Positions 57,464-64,000 of a DNA stretch of 64,000 nt are shown here, one piece after another. The position numbers and the translations under genes are program-made. The stretch is from Colwellia psychrerythraea 34H. Lineage in GTDB: Bacteria > Pseudomonadota > Gammaproteobacteria > Enterobacterales > Alteromonadaceae. The stretch covers positions 4,216,001 to 4,280,000 of the forward strand of contig NC_003910.7 of NCBI RefSeq assembly GCF_000012325.1. Direction: 5' to 3'. How positions within the stretch are numbered: position 1 is the first letter of the stretch; every line of letters starts with the position of its first letter. The notes under the pieces are model-generated. The model did no database searches, was not told the DNA's origin, and saw only the letters and a program-made list of their open reading frames with translations.

Positions 57464-58072
57464 ATGTCAGTTAATTTTGTTGATTCATGTCGACTACCCA
57501 CGCATTTAGGTGAGTTTGAAATGTATGGTTTCGTGGAAGAAAGTGGTCAGGAGCATATAATGTTAACCTATGGTGAGATAACTCCAGATAAGCCATTGTT
57601 AATTAGACTTCACTCTGAATGCTTAACTGGTGATTCTTTATTTAGTATGCGATGTGACTGTGGTTATCAACTAGAAACAGCATTAGAAAACATTGTTGAT
57701 GCTGGCCAGGGTGCATTACTTTATTTACGCCAAGAAGGTCGTGGTATTGGCTTAATTAATAAAATTAAAGCTTATCATTTACAGGACGATGGCGCCGATA
57801 CTGTTGAAGCGAATGAACAACTTGGCTTTGCCGCCGACTTGCGCCGTTACACTATGTGTAAACCAATGCTGGAACATTTTCGTGTTAACAAAGTTAAATT
57901 ATTGACCAATAATCCGAAAAAAGTACAGGCATTAAAAGATTTGGGTATCGAAGTCGTTGAACAGATGCCAATTCAAGTTGGGCGCAACCAGTACAATCAT
58001 GAGTATTTAAACACTAAAGCCGAAAGAATGGGTCATATGATGACACATGGATTGTTAAGTGATTTAGGGTAA
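57464..58072 (+). CDS. ribA: GTP cyclohydrolase II
   Basis: 202 aa, single-domain RibA like E. coli (no fused RibB). Zinc motif '[20 protein letters not shown]' with three Cys, catalytic '[20 protein letters not shown]' and '[17 protein letters not shown]', then '[12 protein letters not shown]'. First step of riboflavin synthesis from GTP; the pathway intermediate 5-amino-6-ribitylaminouracil is also the substrate of CofG/CofH. Its place in the F420 island suggests extra precursor supply. Own promoter in a 280-bp spacer; I saw no FMN riboswitch there. Confidence 0.93.
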   Translation: MSVNFVDSCRLPTHLGEFEMYGFVEESGQEHIMLTYGEITPDKPLLIRLHSECLTGDSLFSMRCDCGYQLETALENIVDAGQGALLYLRQEGRGIGLINKIKAYHLQDDGADTVEANEQLGFAADLRRYTMCKPMLEHFRVNKVKLLTNNPKKVQALKDLGIEVVEQMPIQVGRNQYNHEYLNTKAERMGHMMTHGLLSDLG

Positions 58073-58257
58073 GGGATTATGTCGCATCGTTGATTACTAT
58101 GATGTGGTCAACTAGAACAATTCAGTATTATTATCGTTTAAAAATGCATTCACCTTAATATTAGGTATTCTGTTATACCGTCTATTTTTGAATTTACCTA
58201 TGTCTTAACTGGCTGAATAAAAGGGACTGCGGTTATGGACTTGTTTCACTTCCTGTC

Positions 58258-58914
58258 CTAAATATTAAGGCCGATACCTTTTAGCAAGGTGTGGGTGAGG
58301 AAATCACCAGCACTTTTGAAATCATCATTTTCAAGCGAAGATTTGCCCAAAGCTATCTGGATCTGAGTGGAGAAGTCGGCATAGGTCTGGGTGGACGCCC
58401 AGATCACAAAAAATAAGTGATGGGGATCAATATCATCAATTAACCCTTGAACAATCCAGCCTTTAACCAGTTCGACATCCCTTTCCAGCGCCGGCGCTAG
58501 ATTTTCCTTAAGGTATTGGCTAATATGCGGCGCACCATTGATTATTTCATTGGCAAAAACTTTAGAGCCGTTGGGGTGGCTCTGGGAAATCTCCAACTTA
58601 CCGCGTATGTAATTGGATAACATGGTGGCCGGATCTGTGCCTTCCTGGTCTATTAGATTCATTCTTGCCAACCAGAGATTTAATATATTTTTCAGCACTT
58701 TCTGATAGAGTAGCTCTTTGGAGGAAAAATAATATAGCATATTCTGCTTGGAGAAGCCTGCTTGCTCAGCAATGGACTCTATAGTAGCACCATTATAACC
58801 ACGGTGGGCAAAGATGTGTTCCGCCGCTTCAATAATTTTAACTTCGTGGGCTTCACGGGTTCTTGAACGACGACGTTTGGTAGTTGGCTTCTCTTCAGGT
58901 CTATTTAACAACAT
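58258..58914 (-). CDS. RutR-like TetR-family repressor
   Basis: 218 aa from the ATG at 58914; alternative GTG or TTG starts lie a few codons upstream. N-terminal TetR helix-turn-helix ('IIEAAEHIFAHRGYNGATIESIAEQAGFSKQNMLYYFSSKELLYQKVL', about residues 25-75). The C-terminal ligand domain is close to E. coli RutR ('NLWLARM', 'SNYIRGKLEISQSHPNGSKVFANEIINGAPH', 'FFVIWASTQTYADFSTQI'). RutR binds uracil or thymine and then leaves its box. RutR-like boxes occur ahead of four island units, so this is the likely local repressor. Faces ribA tail to tail. Confidence 0.88.
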   Translation of the reverse strand: MLLNRPEEKPTTKRRRSRTREAHEVKIIEAAEHIFAHRGYNGATIESIAEQAGFSKQNMLYYFSSKELLYQKVLKNILNLWLARMNLIDQEGTDPATMLSNYIRGKLEISQSHPNGSKVFANEIINGAPHISQYLKENLAPALERDVELVKGWIVQGLIDDIDPHHLFFVIWASTQTYADFSTQIQIALGKSSLENDDFKSAGDFLTHTLLKGIGLNI

Positions 58915-59323
58915 GGGGACTTTCACTACAAAATATAGGACAGAAAACAACTAATAATAGCTATTAATGAATCGGCATTATATGCCAATGAAAATACTAT
59001 GTCAGTTGTTTTATGTGAGTATATTCCCTTATCACAGACTAAGATCACAGTTAAATCAATATTTTGGGGTATAAATATGTTCAAGCTACATTGAACTTTA
59101 CTAAATTATTGAGTGCTGAACGATAGCGTAAAAAAGCAATCTCTGATTCCAATTTACATCCACTTATTTGCAATTTCAGCTATAGAAAATAAATCTCAGA
59201 TAAAATAAAGACTTTGAAAGTTATAAAAATAGAGGGCTAACTTTACCTATGATAAAAAGCTGTCCCAATCTTTGTAAGCTATCAGTTGGAATCAAATGCC
59301 TGTTATGCTCGTAGAGGTATACC
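58915..59323. other. Region without recognisable gene upstream of rutR-like gene
   Basis: About 400 bp, AT-rich, expected to hold the rutR-like gene promoter. No RutR-like box, hairpin or coding stretch that I can support. Confidence 0.4.
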
Positions 59324-59536
59324 TTAACAGTTAGAAACAACGGCATCAATTTGTACCAAAGCATCCATAGGGATAGCCGAAATGCCAATTGTTGTTCTTG
59401 CAAAAAGAGAGCTGTTAAAGAATTTTTTGTAAACTTCGTTTACAGCATTAATATCTGTGATATTTTTAAGTTTAGTATTTACTTTAGCTACATCATCCAT
59501 AACGTGATCGACACTTCCCACAATTGCCTTGATATG
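59324..59536 (-). pseudogene. C-terminal remnant of a RidA/RutC-family gene
   Basis: About 70 codons read 'KAIVGSVDHVMDDVAKVNTKL...INAVNEVYKKFF...FARTTIGISAIPMDALVQIDAVVSN', the C-terminal half of a RidA (YjgF) protein with the active-site Arg region 'ARTT'. The N-terminal half is missing; a stop appears just upstream exactly where the integrase fragment begins (59534). RutC of the Rut uracil pathway belongs to this family, so the remnant may have belonged to a pyrimidine set, though ordinary RidA is equally possible. Confidence 0.7.
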
Positions 59537-60134
59537 GATAGATTAAATGAATTATATGCAGAAGTTATTACCAAAGCGTTATCACTCTCACATGTTGATC
59601 AATATTTAAAAACTTATGTGGCGGATAAATCTAACCATGTTTACAATGCTAAGATCTCATTTTACGTAAAGTGTTTAATTATCTTCTTGACGAGGTTGCA
59701 ATGGTTACAAACTATGTCACCAAAAGAAGAAAAAAACCAACAAAAGATCGTATTAAAATTGATATCGACAACTACAAAGCAATGTTAACCTCTGCCGAAC
59801 ATTACCTCAGCACTGCCATGCGTCTAGCTTTACAAACCACACACGCAATTAATGAAATCAGCTCAGCGAAATATAACGATTGTGCTTGGCTGAAAAAAAC
59901 TACATTGCAAGATGCTTACTTGTATTTGGTACGCTAAGAATTCATAGACAAAAGTGAAGGAAAAAAAATCGTCCTATATTTCACAAGATCCGTTATCTCT
60001 CAATACTCTTGTATAGTAAAAAAGGTTTAGATCCACAAGAACGCGCTGCTCACTCGGACGCAAAGACCACGAAAAAATACAAAGAAGGGCATGTTGAATG
60101 GGTGCAAATTCAAGCCACTGAATTAGCTATTTAA
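59534..60134 (+). pseudogene. Decayed phage-type tyrosine integrase gene
   Basis: Three successive frames read an integrase. 'MDRLNELYAEVITKALSLSHVDQYLKTYVADKSNH' is frame 1; 'MVTNYVTKRRKKPTKDRIKIDIDNYKAML...ALQTTHAINEISSAKYNDCAWL' is frame 2. After a deletion, 'GLDPQERAAHSDAKTTKKYKEGHVEWV' (frame 3) carries the C-terminal His/Tyr region of tyrosine recombinases. A frameshift near 59665, a stop at 59937 and the loss of the middle catalytic domain make it non-functional. It sits between the rutR-like gene and rplS, marking the island's right edge. Confidence 0.85.
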
Positions 60135-60170
60135 ACCACTATATAAAAATAATAAGGTTATGCTCTAAAA

Positions 60171-60206
60171 ACAAAAAGGCCTGAATAATGAATTATTCAG
60201 GCCTTT
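60171..60206 (-). terminator. Terminator of the rpsP-rimM-trmD-rplS operon
   Basis: 14-bp stem (aaaggcctgaataa / ttattcaggccttt), 4-nt loop, then a U-run on the minus strand, about 40 bp after rplS. Confidence 0.92.
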
Positions 60207-60246
60207 ATTCAAACTTTCTTTACAGAAAATTGTATTGGAAATATTT

Positions 60247-60600
60247 CTATTTCTTAGCCAATTTTTCTTTGATACGTGCTTTACGGCCAGATAGCTCGCG
60301 CAAGTAGTAAAGTTTAGCTTGACGAACATCGCCACGACGTTTAACTTCAATTGAATCAACAATAGGGCTATGTGTCTGGAATACACGTTCTACACCAACA
60401 CCGTTCGAAATTTTACGAACAGTGAAAGCAGAATGTAAGCCGCGGCTTTTAACAGCGATAACTACACCTTCAAACGCTTGAAGACGTGATTTATCAGCTT
60501 CAGTAACTTTTACTTGAACTACAACAGTATCGCCTGGGGCGAATGCTGGTAGATCTGTTTTCATTTGCTCTTGTTCGAGCATTTCAAGAATTTTACTCAT
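60247..60600 (-). CDS. rplS: 50S ribosomal protein L19
   Basis: 117 aa, standard length. '[56 protein letters not shown]' and '[27 protein letters not shown]' are diagnostic of L19, which lies at the 30S-50S interface. Last gene of rpsP-rimM-trmD-rplS. Its vertically inherited nature gives a fixed reference for the island edge. Confidence 0.97.
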   Translation of the reverse strand: MSKILEMLEQEQMKTDLPAFAPGDTVVVQVKVTEADKSRLQAFEGVVIAVKSRGLHSAFTVRKISNGVGVERVFQTHSPIVDSIEVKRRGDVRQAKLYYLRELSGRKARIKEKLAKK

Positions 60601-60635
60601 ATTACCTTCTTCCTAGTGTGCACAGTCTAAGTGGT

Positions 60636-61397
60636 TTATTTCACTTGCTTTTTAATCAAAGTAAGTGCTTTCTCCTGCTCAGCTGTCAGAGCTAGGTTGT
60701 TTAATAGTTCTGGTCTTCTAGTCCACGTTCTTAGCAAAGATTGCTCTTGTCGCCATAAGCGTATGTGTTCATGATTACCACTTAACAATACTTTTGGTAC
60801 TGACATTTCATCTCCCTGAGGAGTTGTTAGTACTTCTGGCCGAGTGTAATGAGGACAATCTAATAAACCGTTAGAGAAGGAGTCCTGCTCTGCTGATTCT
60901 TTATGTCCTAATACCCCTGGCACTAAGCGTGCTACAGCATCAATAACATTCATAGCAGGGAGTTCACCACCACTTAAAATGTAATCGCCAACCGACCACT
61001 CTTCGTCAATATCTGACGCGATTAGTCGCTCGTCTATGCCTTCATACCTACCAGCAATAAATACTAGTCGATCATGTTGTGCTAATTCACTTACGCCTTG
61101 TTGATCAAGCTTTCTTCCTTGCGGAGACAAGTAGATAACTTTAGCTTTACCGCCATTAACTTCTGCCGCTTTACGCGCAGCTGCAATGGCATCTCGTAAT
61201 GGTTGCACCATCATTAACATGCCCGGACCACCGCCATAAGGACGATCATCAACGGTACGATGCTTATCATGGGTGAAGTCTCTTGGATTCCATAAATGAA
61301 AATCAATTAACCCATTGCGAATCGCTCGGCCTGTTACCCCGTACTCCGTGATAGCATTAAACATTTCGGGAAAAAGGCTTATCACCCCAATCCACAT
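60636..61397 (-). CDS. trmD: tRNA (guanine37-N1)-methyltransferase
   Basis: 253 aa from the ATG at 61397 ('AAGGGAAG' upstream, and [13 protein letters not shown] matches the usual TrmD start); a GTG 36 bp upstream is less likely. SPOUT-class knot: '[25 protein letters not shown]', '[19 protein letters not shown]', '[14 protein letters not shown]', '[14 protein letters not shown]'-type loop and '[12 protein letters not shown]'. Methylates G37 in tRNAs reading CNN and related codons, preventing frameshifts. Confidence 0.96.
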   Translation of the reverse strand: MWIGVISLFPEMFNAITEYGVTGRAIRNGLIDFHLWNPRDFTHDKHRTVDDRPYGGGPGMLMMVQPLRDAIAAARKAAEVNGGKAKVIYLSPQGRKLDQQGVSELAQHDRLVFIAGRYEGIDERLIASDIDEEWSVGDYILSGGELPAMNVIDAVARLVPGVLGHKESAEQDSFSNGLLDCPHYTRPEVLTTPQGDEMSVPKVLLSGNHEHIRLWRQEQSLLRTWTRRPELLNNLALTAEQEKALTLIKKQVK

Positions 61398-61436
61398 TTT
61401 GTTCTTCCCTTTATCAGAGATAGTGCTAGTCACAAG

Positions 61437-61967
61437 TTAAAAACCCGGGTCCCAGTCAACACAAATTTGTTTATTTTCAATGCTAACCGACTCAATTACT
61501 TGTTCAAAAAGGTACGGGATTAACCGTTCTTTTTTACTAAAGCCATCTTTTAAATTAGCTTTCACAACCAGTACATCATTAGCGCCAGTTTCCATCATGT
61601 CTGTAACTACACCCAGGTCGTAACCTTTGTTAGTCACAACAGACATACCTATTAAATCGCGCCAGTAAAAATCATCTTCCGATAATTCTGGCAACGCTGC
61701 TTCATTGGTTAATATTTCAGAGCCGACTAATGCTTGCGCTTCATCTCTGTCATCAATACCAGCCACTTTCACAATAAGTACTTTGTTATGCTTGCGCCAA
61801 TCAGTTATTTCAACTGTTTGTGTATTATTCCCTAATTTTAATGACCAAGGGAAATAGTCAAGTATGGCTTCAGTTTCATCAGTGAATGAATGAATTTTTA
61901 ACCAGCCTTTGATTCCGTAAACTGCGCCTACTTTACCCAAGATGATTTTTTTTTCTTCTGTACTCAC
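61437..61967 (-). CDS. rimM: 16S rRNA processing protein RimM
   Basis: 176 aa. N-terminal RimM beta-barrel ('LGKVGAVYGIKGWLKIHSFTDETEAILDY') and C-terminal PRC-like barrel ('FYWRDLIGMSVVTNKGYDLGVVTDMMETGANDVLVV', 'RLIPYLFEQVIESV'). Assists 30S head assembly. Between rpsP and trmD in the conserved order. Confidence 0.96.
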   Translation of the reverse strand: MSTEEKKIILGKVGAVYGIKGWLKIHSFTDETEAILDYFPWSLKLGNNTQTVEITDWRKHNKVLIVKVAGIDDRDEAQALVGSEILTNEAALPELSEDDFYWRDLIGMSVVTNKGYDLGVVTDMMETGANDVLVVKANLKDGFSKKERLIPYLFEQVIESVSIENKQICVDWDPGF

Positions 61968-61995
61968 AAAAATTCTCCTACTGCCTACTAAGCTA

Positions 61996-62241
61996 TTAAG
62001 CCGCAGTTGCGTCTTTAACTAACTTAGCCACACGATCAGATACTGTCGCACCTTGACCTACCCAATGGGTAATACGGTCTAGATCTAAGCGTAATTTTTC
62101 AGCTTGACCTTGTGCTGTTGGGTTGAAGAAACCAACTTTCTCGATGAAACGACCATCGCGAGAGTTACGGCTATCTGCAACAACAACCTGATAGAATGGA
62201 CGCTTTTTAGCGCCGCCACGAGCTAAACGAATGGTAACCAT
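61996..62241 (-). CDS. rpsP: 30S ribosomal protein S16
   Basis: 81 aa: '[41 protein letters not shown]' is the standard S16 N-terminus. First gene of the operon; the promoter should lie in 62242-62419. Confidence 0.97.
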   Translation of the reverse strand: MVTIRLARGGAKKRPFYQVVVADSRNSRDGRFIEKVGFFNPTAQGQAEKLRLDLDRITHWVGQGATVSDRVAKLVKDATAA

Positions 62242-62419
62242 ATCGTCCTCTATATATGTTAAGTGTAAAAACGGATTTTCCAGACACTTCCTGTCAACAA
62301 GCGACAGAAAAGCTCGCGTATTTTACGCTTCTAGTATATTTTTACAAGTTTTATTTACCTATCGGGTAATGAGCGTTGTGACGGGTGTTGTTTAAAGAGA
62401 ACAAATTAGGTCAAATAGA

Positions 62420-64000
62420 TTAATTTGATTGCCATGACGGGGATTGTAAGAGTAGTTCAAAGGCTTTGGCAGCTACGGGGCGGCTAAAGTGATAACCCTG
62501 CATAGAGTCAACATTATTAGTCATCATGAACTCACATTGATTGGCTGTTTCAACGCCTTCAGCGGTTACGTGTAGTTTTAGTTGTTTAGCTAGAGCAATG
62601 ATGGCTCTTGTAGCAATGATATCTCCTGCACTTTCAGGAATATGTTTTATAAAACTACCATCAATCTTTAATTTGTTGAGCTTGAACTTAGCTAAATGTT
62701 TGATAGACGAATAACCGGTGCCAAAATCATCAAGTGCAATAGAAACACCTAAAGCACTCAACTCTCTAAGTTGCACTATCGATTGTTTTGCATCTTTCAT
62801 CAGCGTGTTCTCTGTGAACTCTAACTCCAAGTATTGAGGCTCCAAACTTGTTTCGGTAAGAGACGTGGATACCGTACGGGCATAATTGCTAATAGCTAAT
62901 TGCATCACTGACATGTTAATGGTCATTACGATGCAAGGATAACCCTGCTGCTGCCAGGTTTTATTTTGCAGGCAAGCTTGTGCAAGTACCCAATCACCAA
63001 TTTTTGTAATGATGCCAATCTCTTCTGCTATCGGAATAAAGACATCTGGCGCCAAATCACCGAGTAACTCATTATTCCATCGTAACAAGGCCTCTACAGC
63101 AATAATTTCATTAGAGTGGGTTGCAATGATAGGTTGGTAGTGTAGGACTAATTCATCCCTTTCCATTGCACCTCGTAATTGTTCAGCAATTTTCTTCTTG
63201 ATATTAACTTGCTCTTGTAGCTCTTTAGAGAAAAAAGCTAGGCGATTACGGCCTTTTTCTTTGGCAAAGCACATCGCCGTATCTGCATGTTGAATTAACT
63301 CTTTACCGTATTCACCATCACTTGGGTATAAAGCAACTCCGATATTACCCGTGATATAGACCTCTTGCATGGCAATTCGATAACATTTAGTGAGCTTTAA
63401 CAATATTTTGTCAGCAAACATATTTATATTATCTTTAGGCGAAATAGTCTCGAGTATGATAATAAATTCCACCCCAGTTATTCTCGCTAAGGTATCACCT
63501 GAACGTAATTGACCAGATAAACGTTTAGCTATTTGTTTCAAAAGCTTATCGCCGCCCACATGACCTTGTTGATCATTAACGGCTTTAAAGTCATCAATGC
63601 CAATAAATAATACGGCAATTGAAGTATTGTTTCTTGCCGCACGCGCTAGAGCCTGTTCGATACGATCTTGACAAAGTTCTTTGTTAGGTAAATTAGTTAA
63701 ACTATCAAAAAAAGCCAGTCTTTTAATTTCCTCTTCAGCAACAAATTGTAGCTTCATTTTTTTACGTAAATGCAAACTATAACGAATGAGTAAAACCAGT
63801 GAGCCTAAGGCTGAAATGCTAACTAGCGTGATAATGTTACCTAATTGCCAATGCGGTTGACTGCTAGATAAGTTCATTACAAATTCAGTGATATCGAAAA
63901 AACGTGTTGACCACATCAGTGCCGCAGTAATAAGCACGATAAACAGACTTTCAAATACCATAGCAAAACGTTGAAAAAACCCTACGTCTTCAGTCTGACT
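62420..64000 (-). CDS. GGDEF/EAL-domain signalling protein with degenerate GGDEF motif (N-terminus beyond window)
   Basis: The frame is open to the right edge, so an upstream part is missing; a Met at 63961 is internal or an alternative start. Two membrane segments (about 'ESLFIVLITAALMWSTRFF' and 'LGNIITLVSISALGSLVLLIRY') precede a GGDEF domain ('FDSLTNLPNKELCQDRIEQAL') whose signature reads 'ARITGVEFIII' instead of GGDEF, so cyclase activity is doubtful. The EAL domain looks intact: 'AVEALLRWNN', 'INMSVMQL', 'LELEFTENTLMKD', 'ALDDFGTGYSSIKHLAKFKLNKLKIDGSFI' and 'TAEGVET'. A membrane-bound c-di-GMP phosphodiesterase is most likely. Confidence 0.88.
   Translation of the reverse strand, partial: SQTEDVGFFQRFAMVFESLFIVLITAALMWSTRFFDITEFVMNLSSSQPHWQLGNIITLVSISALGSLVLLIRYSLHLRKKMKLQFVAEEEIKRLAFFDSLTNLPNKELCQDRIEQALARAARNNTSIAVLFIGIDDFKAVNDQQGHVGGDKLLKQIAKRLSGQLRSGDTLARITGVEFIIILETISPKDNINMFADKILLKLTKCYRIAMQEVYITGNIGVALYPSDGEYGKELIQHADTAMCFAKEKGRNRLAFFSKELQEQVNIKKKIAEQLRGAMERDELVLHYQPIIATHSNEIIAVEALLRWNNELLGDLAPDVFIPIAEEIGIITKIGDWVLAQACLQNKTWQQQGYPCIVMTINMSVMQLAISNYARTVSTSLTETSLEPQYLELEFTENTLMKDAKQSIVQLRELSALGVSIALDDFGTGYSSIKHLAKFKLNKLKIDGSFIKHIPESAGDIIATRAIIALAKQLKLHVTAEGVETANQCEFMMTNNVDSMQGYHFSRPVAAKAFELLLQSPSWQSN

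Noticed and set aside
58099-58115. TGGTCAA half-site between ribA and the rutR-like gene
   Set aside because: The other half does not match, and it lies between two convergent gene ends rather than in a promoter.

Overview
The window looks like chromosome of a marine gammaproteobacterium close to Colwellia/Thalassotalea. The grounds are AT-rich intergenic DNA, a housekeeping rpsP-rimM-trmD-rplS operon with gamma-proteobacterial proteins, dispersed intergenic repeats of a kind I associate with Colwellia-like genomes, and an F420-dependent oxidoreductase of a family I recall being named after a Colwellia locus. This placement is my inference; no database was searched.

Region 1 (1-31.7 kb) is a glycine betaine and one-carbon catabolic block. 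A BCCT carrier imports betaine. GbcA/GbcB demethylate it to dimethylglycine, DgcA/DgcB (dgcB runs off the left edge) give sarcosine, and the heterotetrameric sarcosine oxidase SoxBDAG gives glycine plus methylene-THF. GlyA makes serine, PurU releases formate from formyl-THF, glutathione-independent formaldehyde dehydrogenase FdhA oxidises formaldehyde, and the soluble NAD-dependent formate dehydrogenase FdsGBA-FdhD-FdsD oxidises formate to CO2. A GbdR-like activator and an XRE-cupin regulator are present. FNR-type boxes sit in three of the intergenic promoter regions.

Region 2 (about 31.7-59.5 kb) is the most interesting part. It holds a complete coenzyme F420 biosynthesis operon (cofG-cofH-cofD-cofC-cofE), an NADPH:F420 reductase (fno), an F420-dependent luciferase-like oxidoreductase and a three-subunit proton-translocating transhydrogenase (pntAa-pntAb-pntB). 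These are interleaved with a reductive pyrimidine catabolic set: NCS1 permease, dihydropyrimidinase, beta-ureidopropionase-type amidase, beta-alanine:pyruvate aminotransferase, malonate-semialdehyde dehydrogenase, a Tsx-like nucleoside channel, a RutR-like TetR repressor and an extra ribA. No classical dihydropyrimidine dehydrogenase (PreT/PreA or PydA) and no RutA-F oxygenase set is seen. I infer that the F420H2-dependent enzyme carries out the first ring reduction, with electrons passing PntAB -> NADPH -> Fno -> F420H2 -> pyrimidine. Seven sites resembling the E. coli RutR box lie upstream of the amidase, cofG, a DMT exporter and the NCS1-dihydropyrimidinase pair, tying F420 production to pyrimidine use.

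The island is bracketed by fragments of tyrosine-integrase genes (about 31.70-31.78 kb and 59.53-60.13 kb, same orientation). It also contains decayed genes: a lysR copy, a Fic gene and a RidA/RutC-like tail. This points to horizontal acquisition beside the ribosomal operon. Region 3 (60.2-64 kb) is the rplS-trmD-rimM-rpsP operon and the start-truncated end of a GGDEF/EAL protein. No tRNA, rRNA or CRISPR array was seen.
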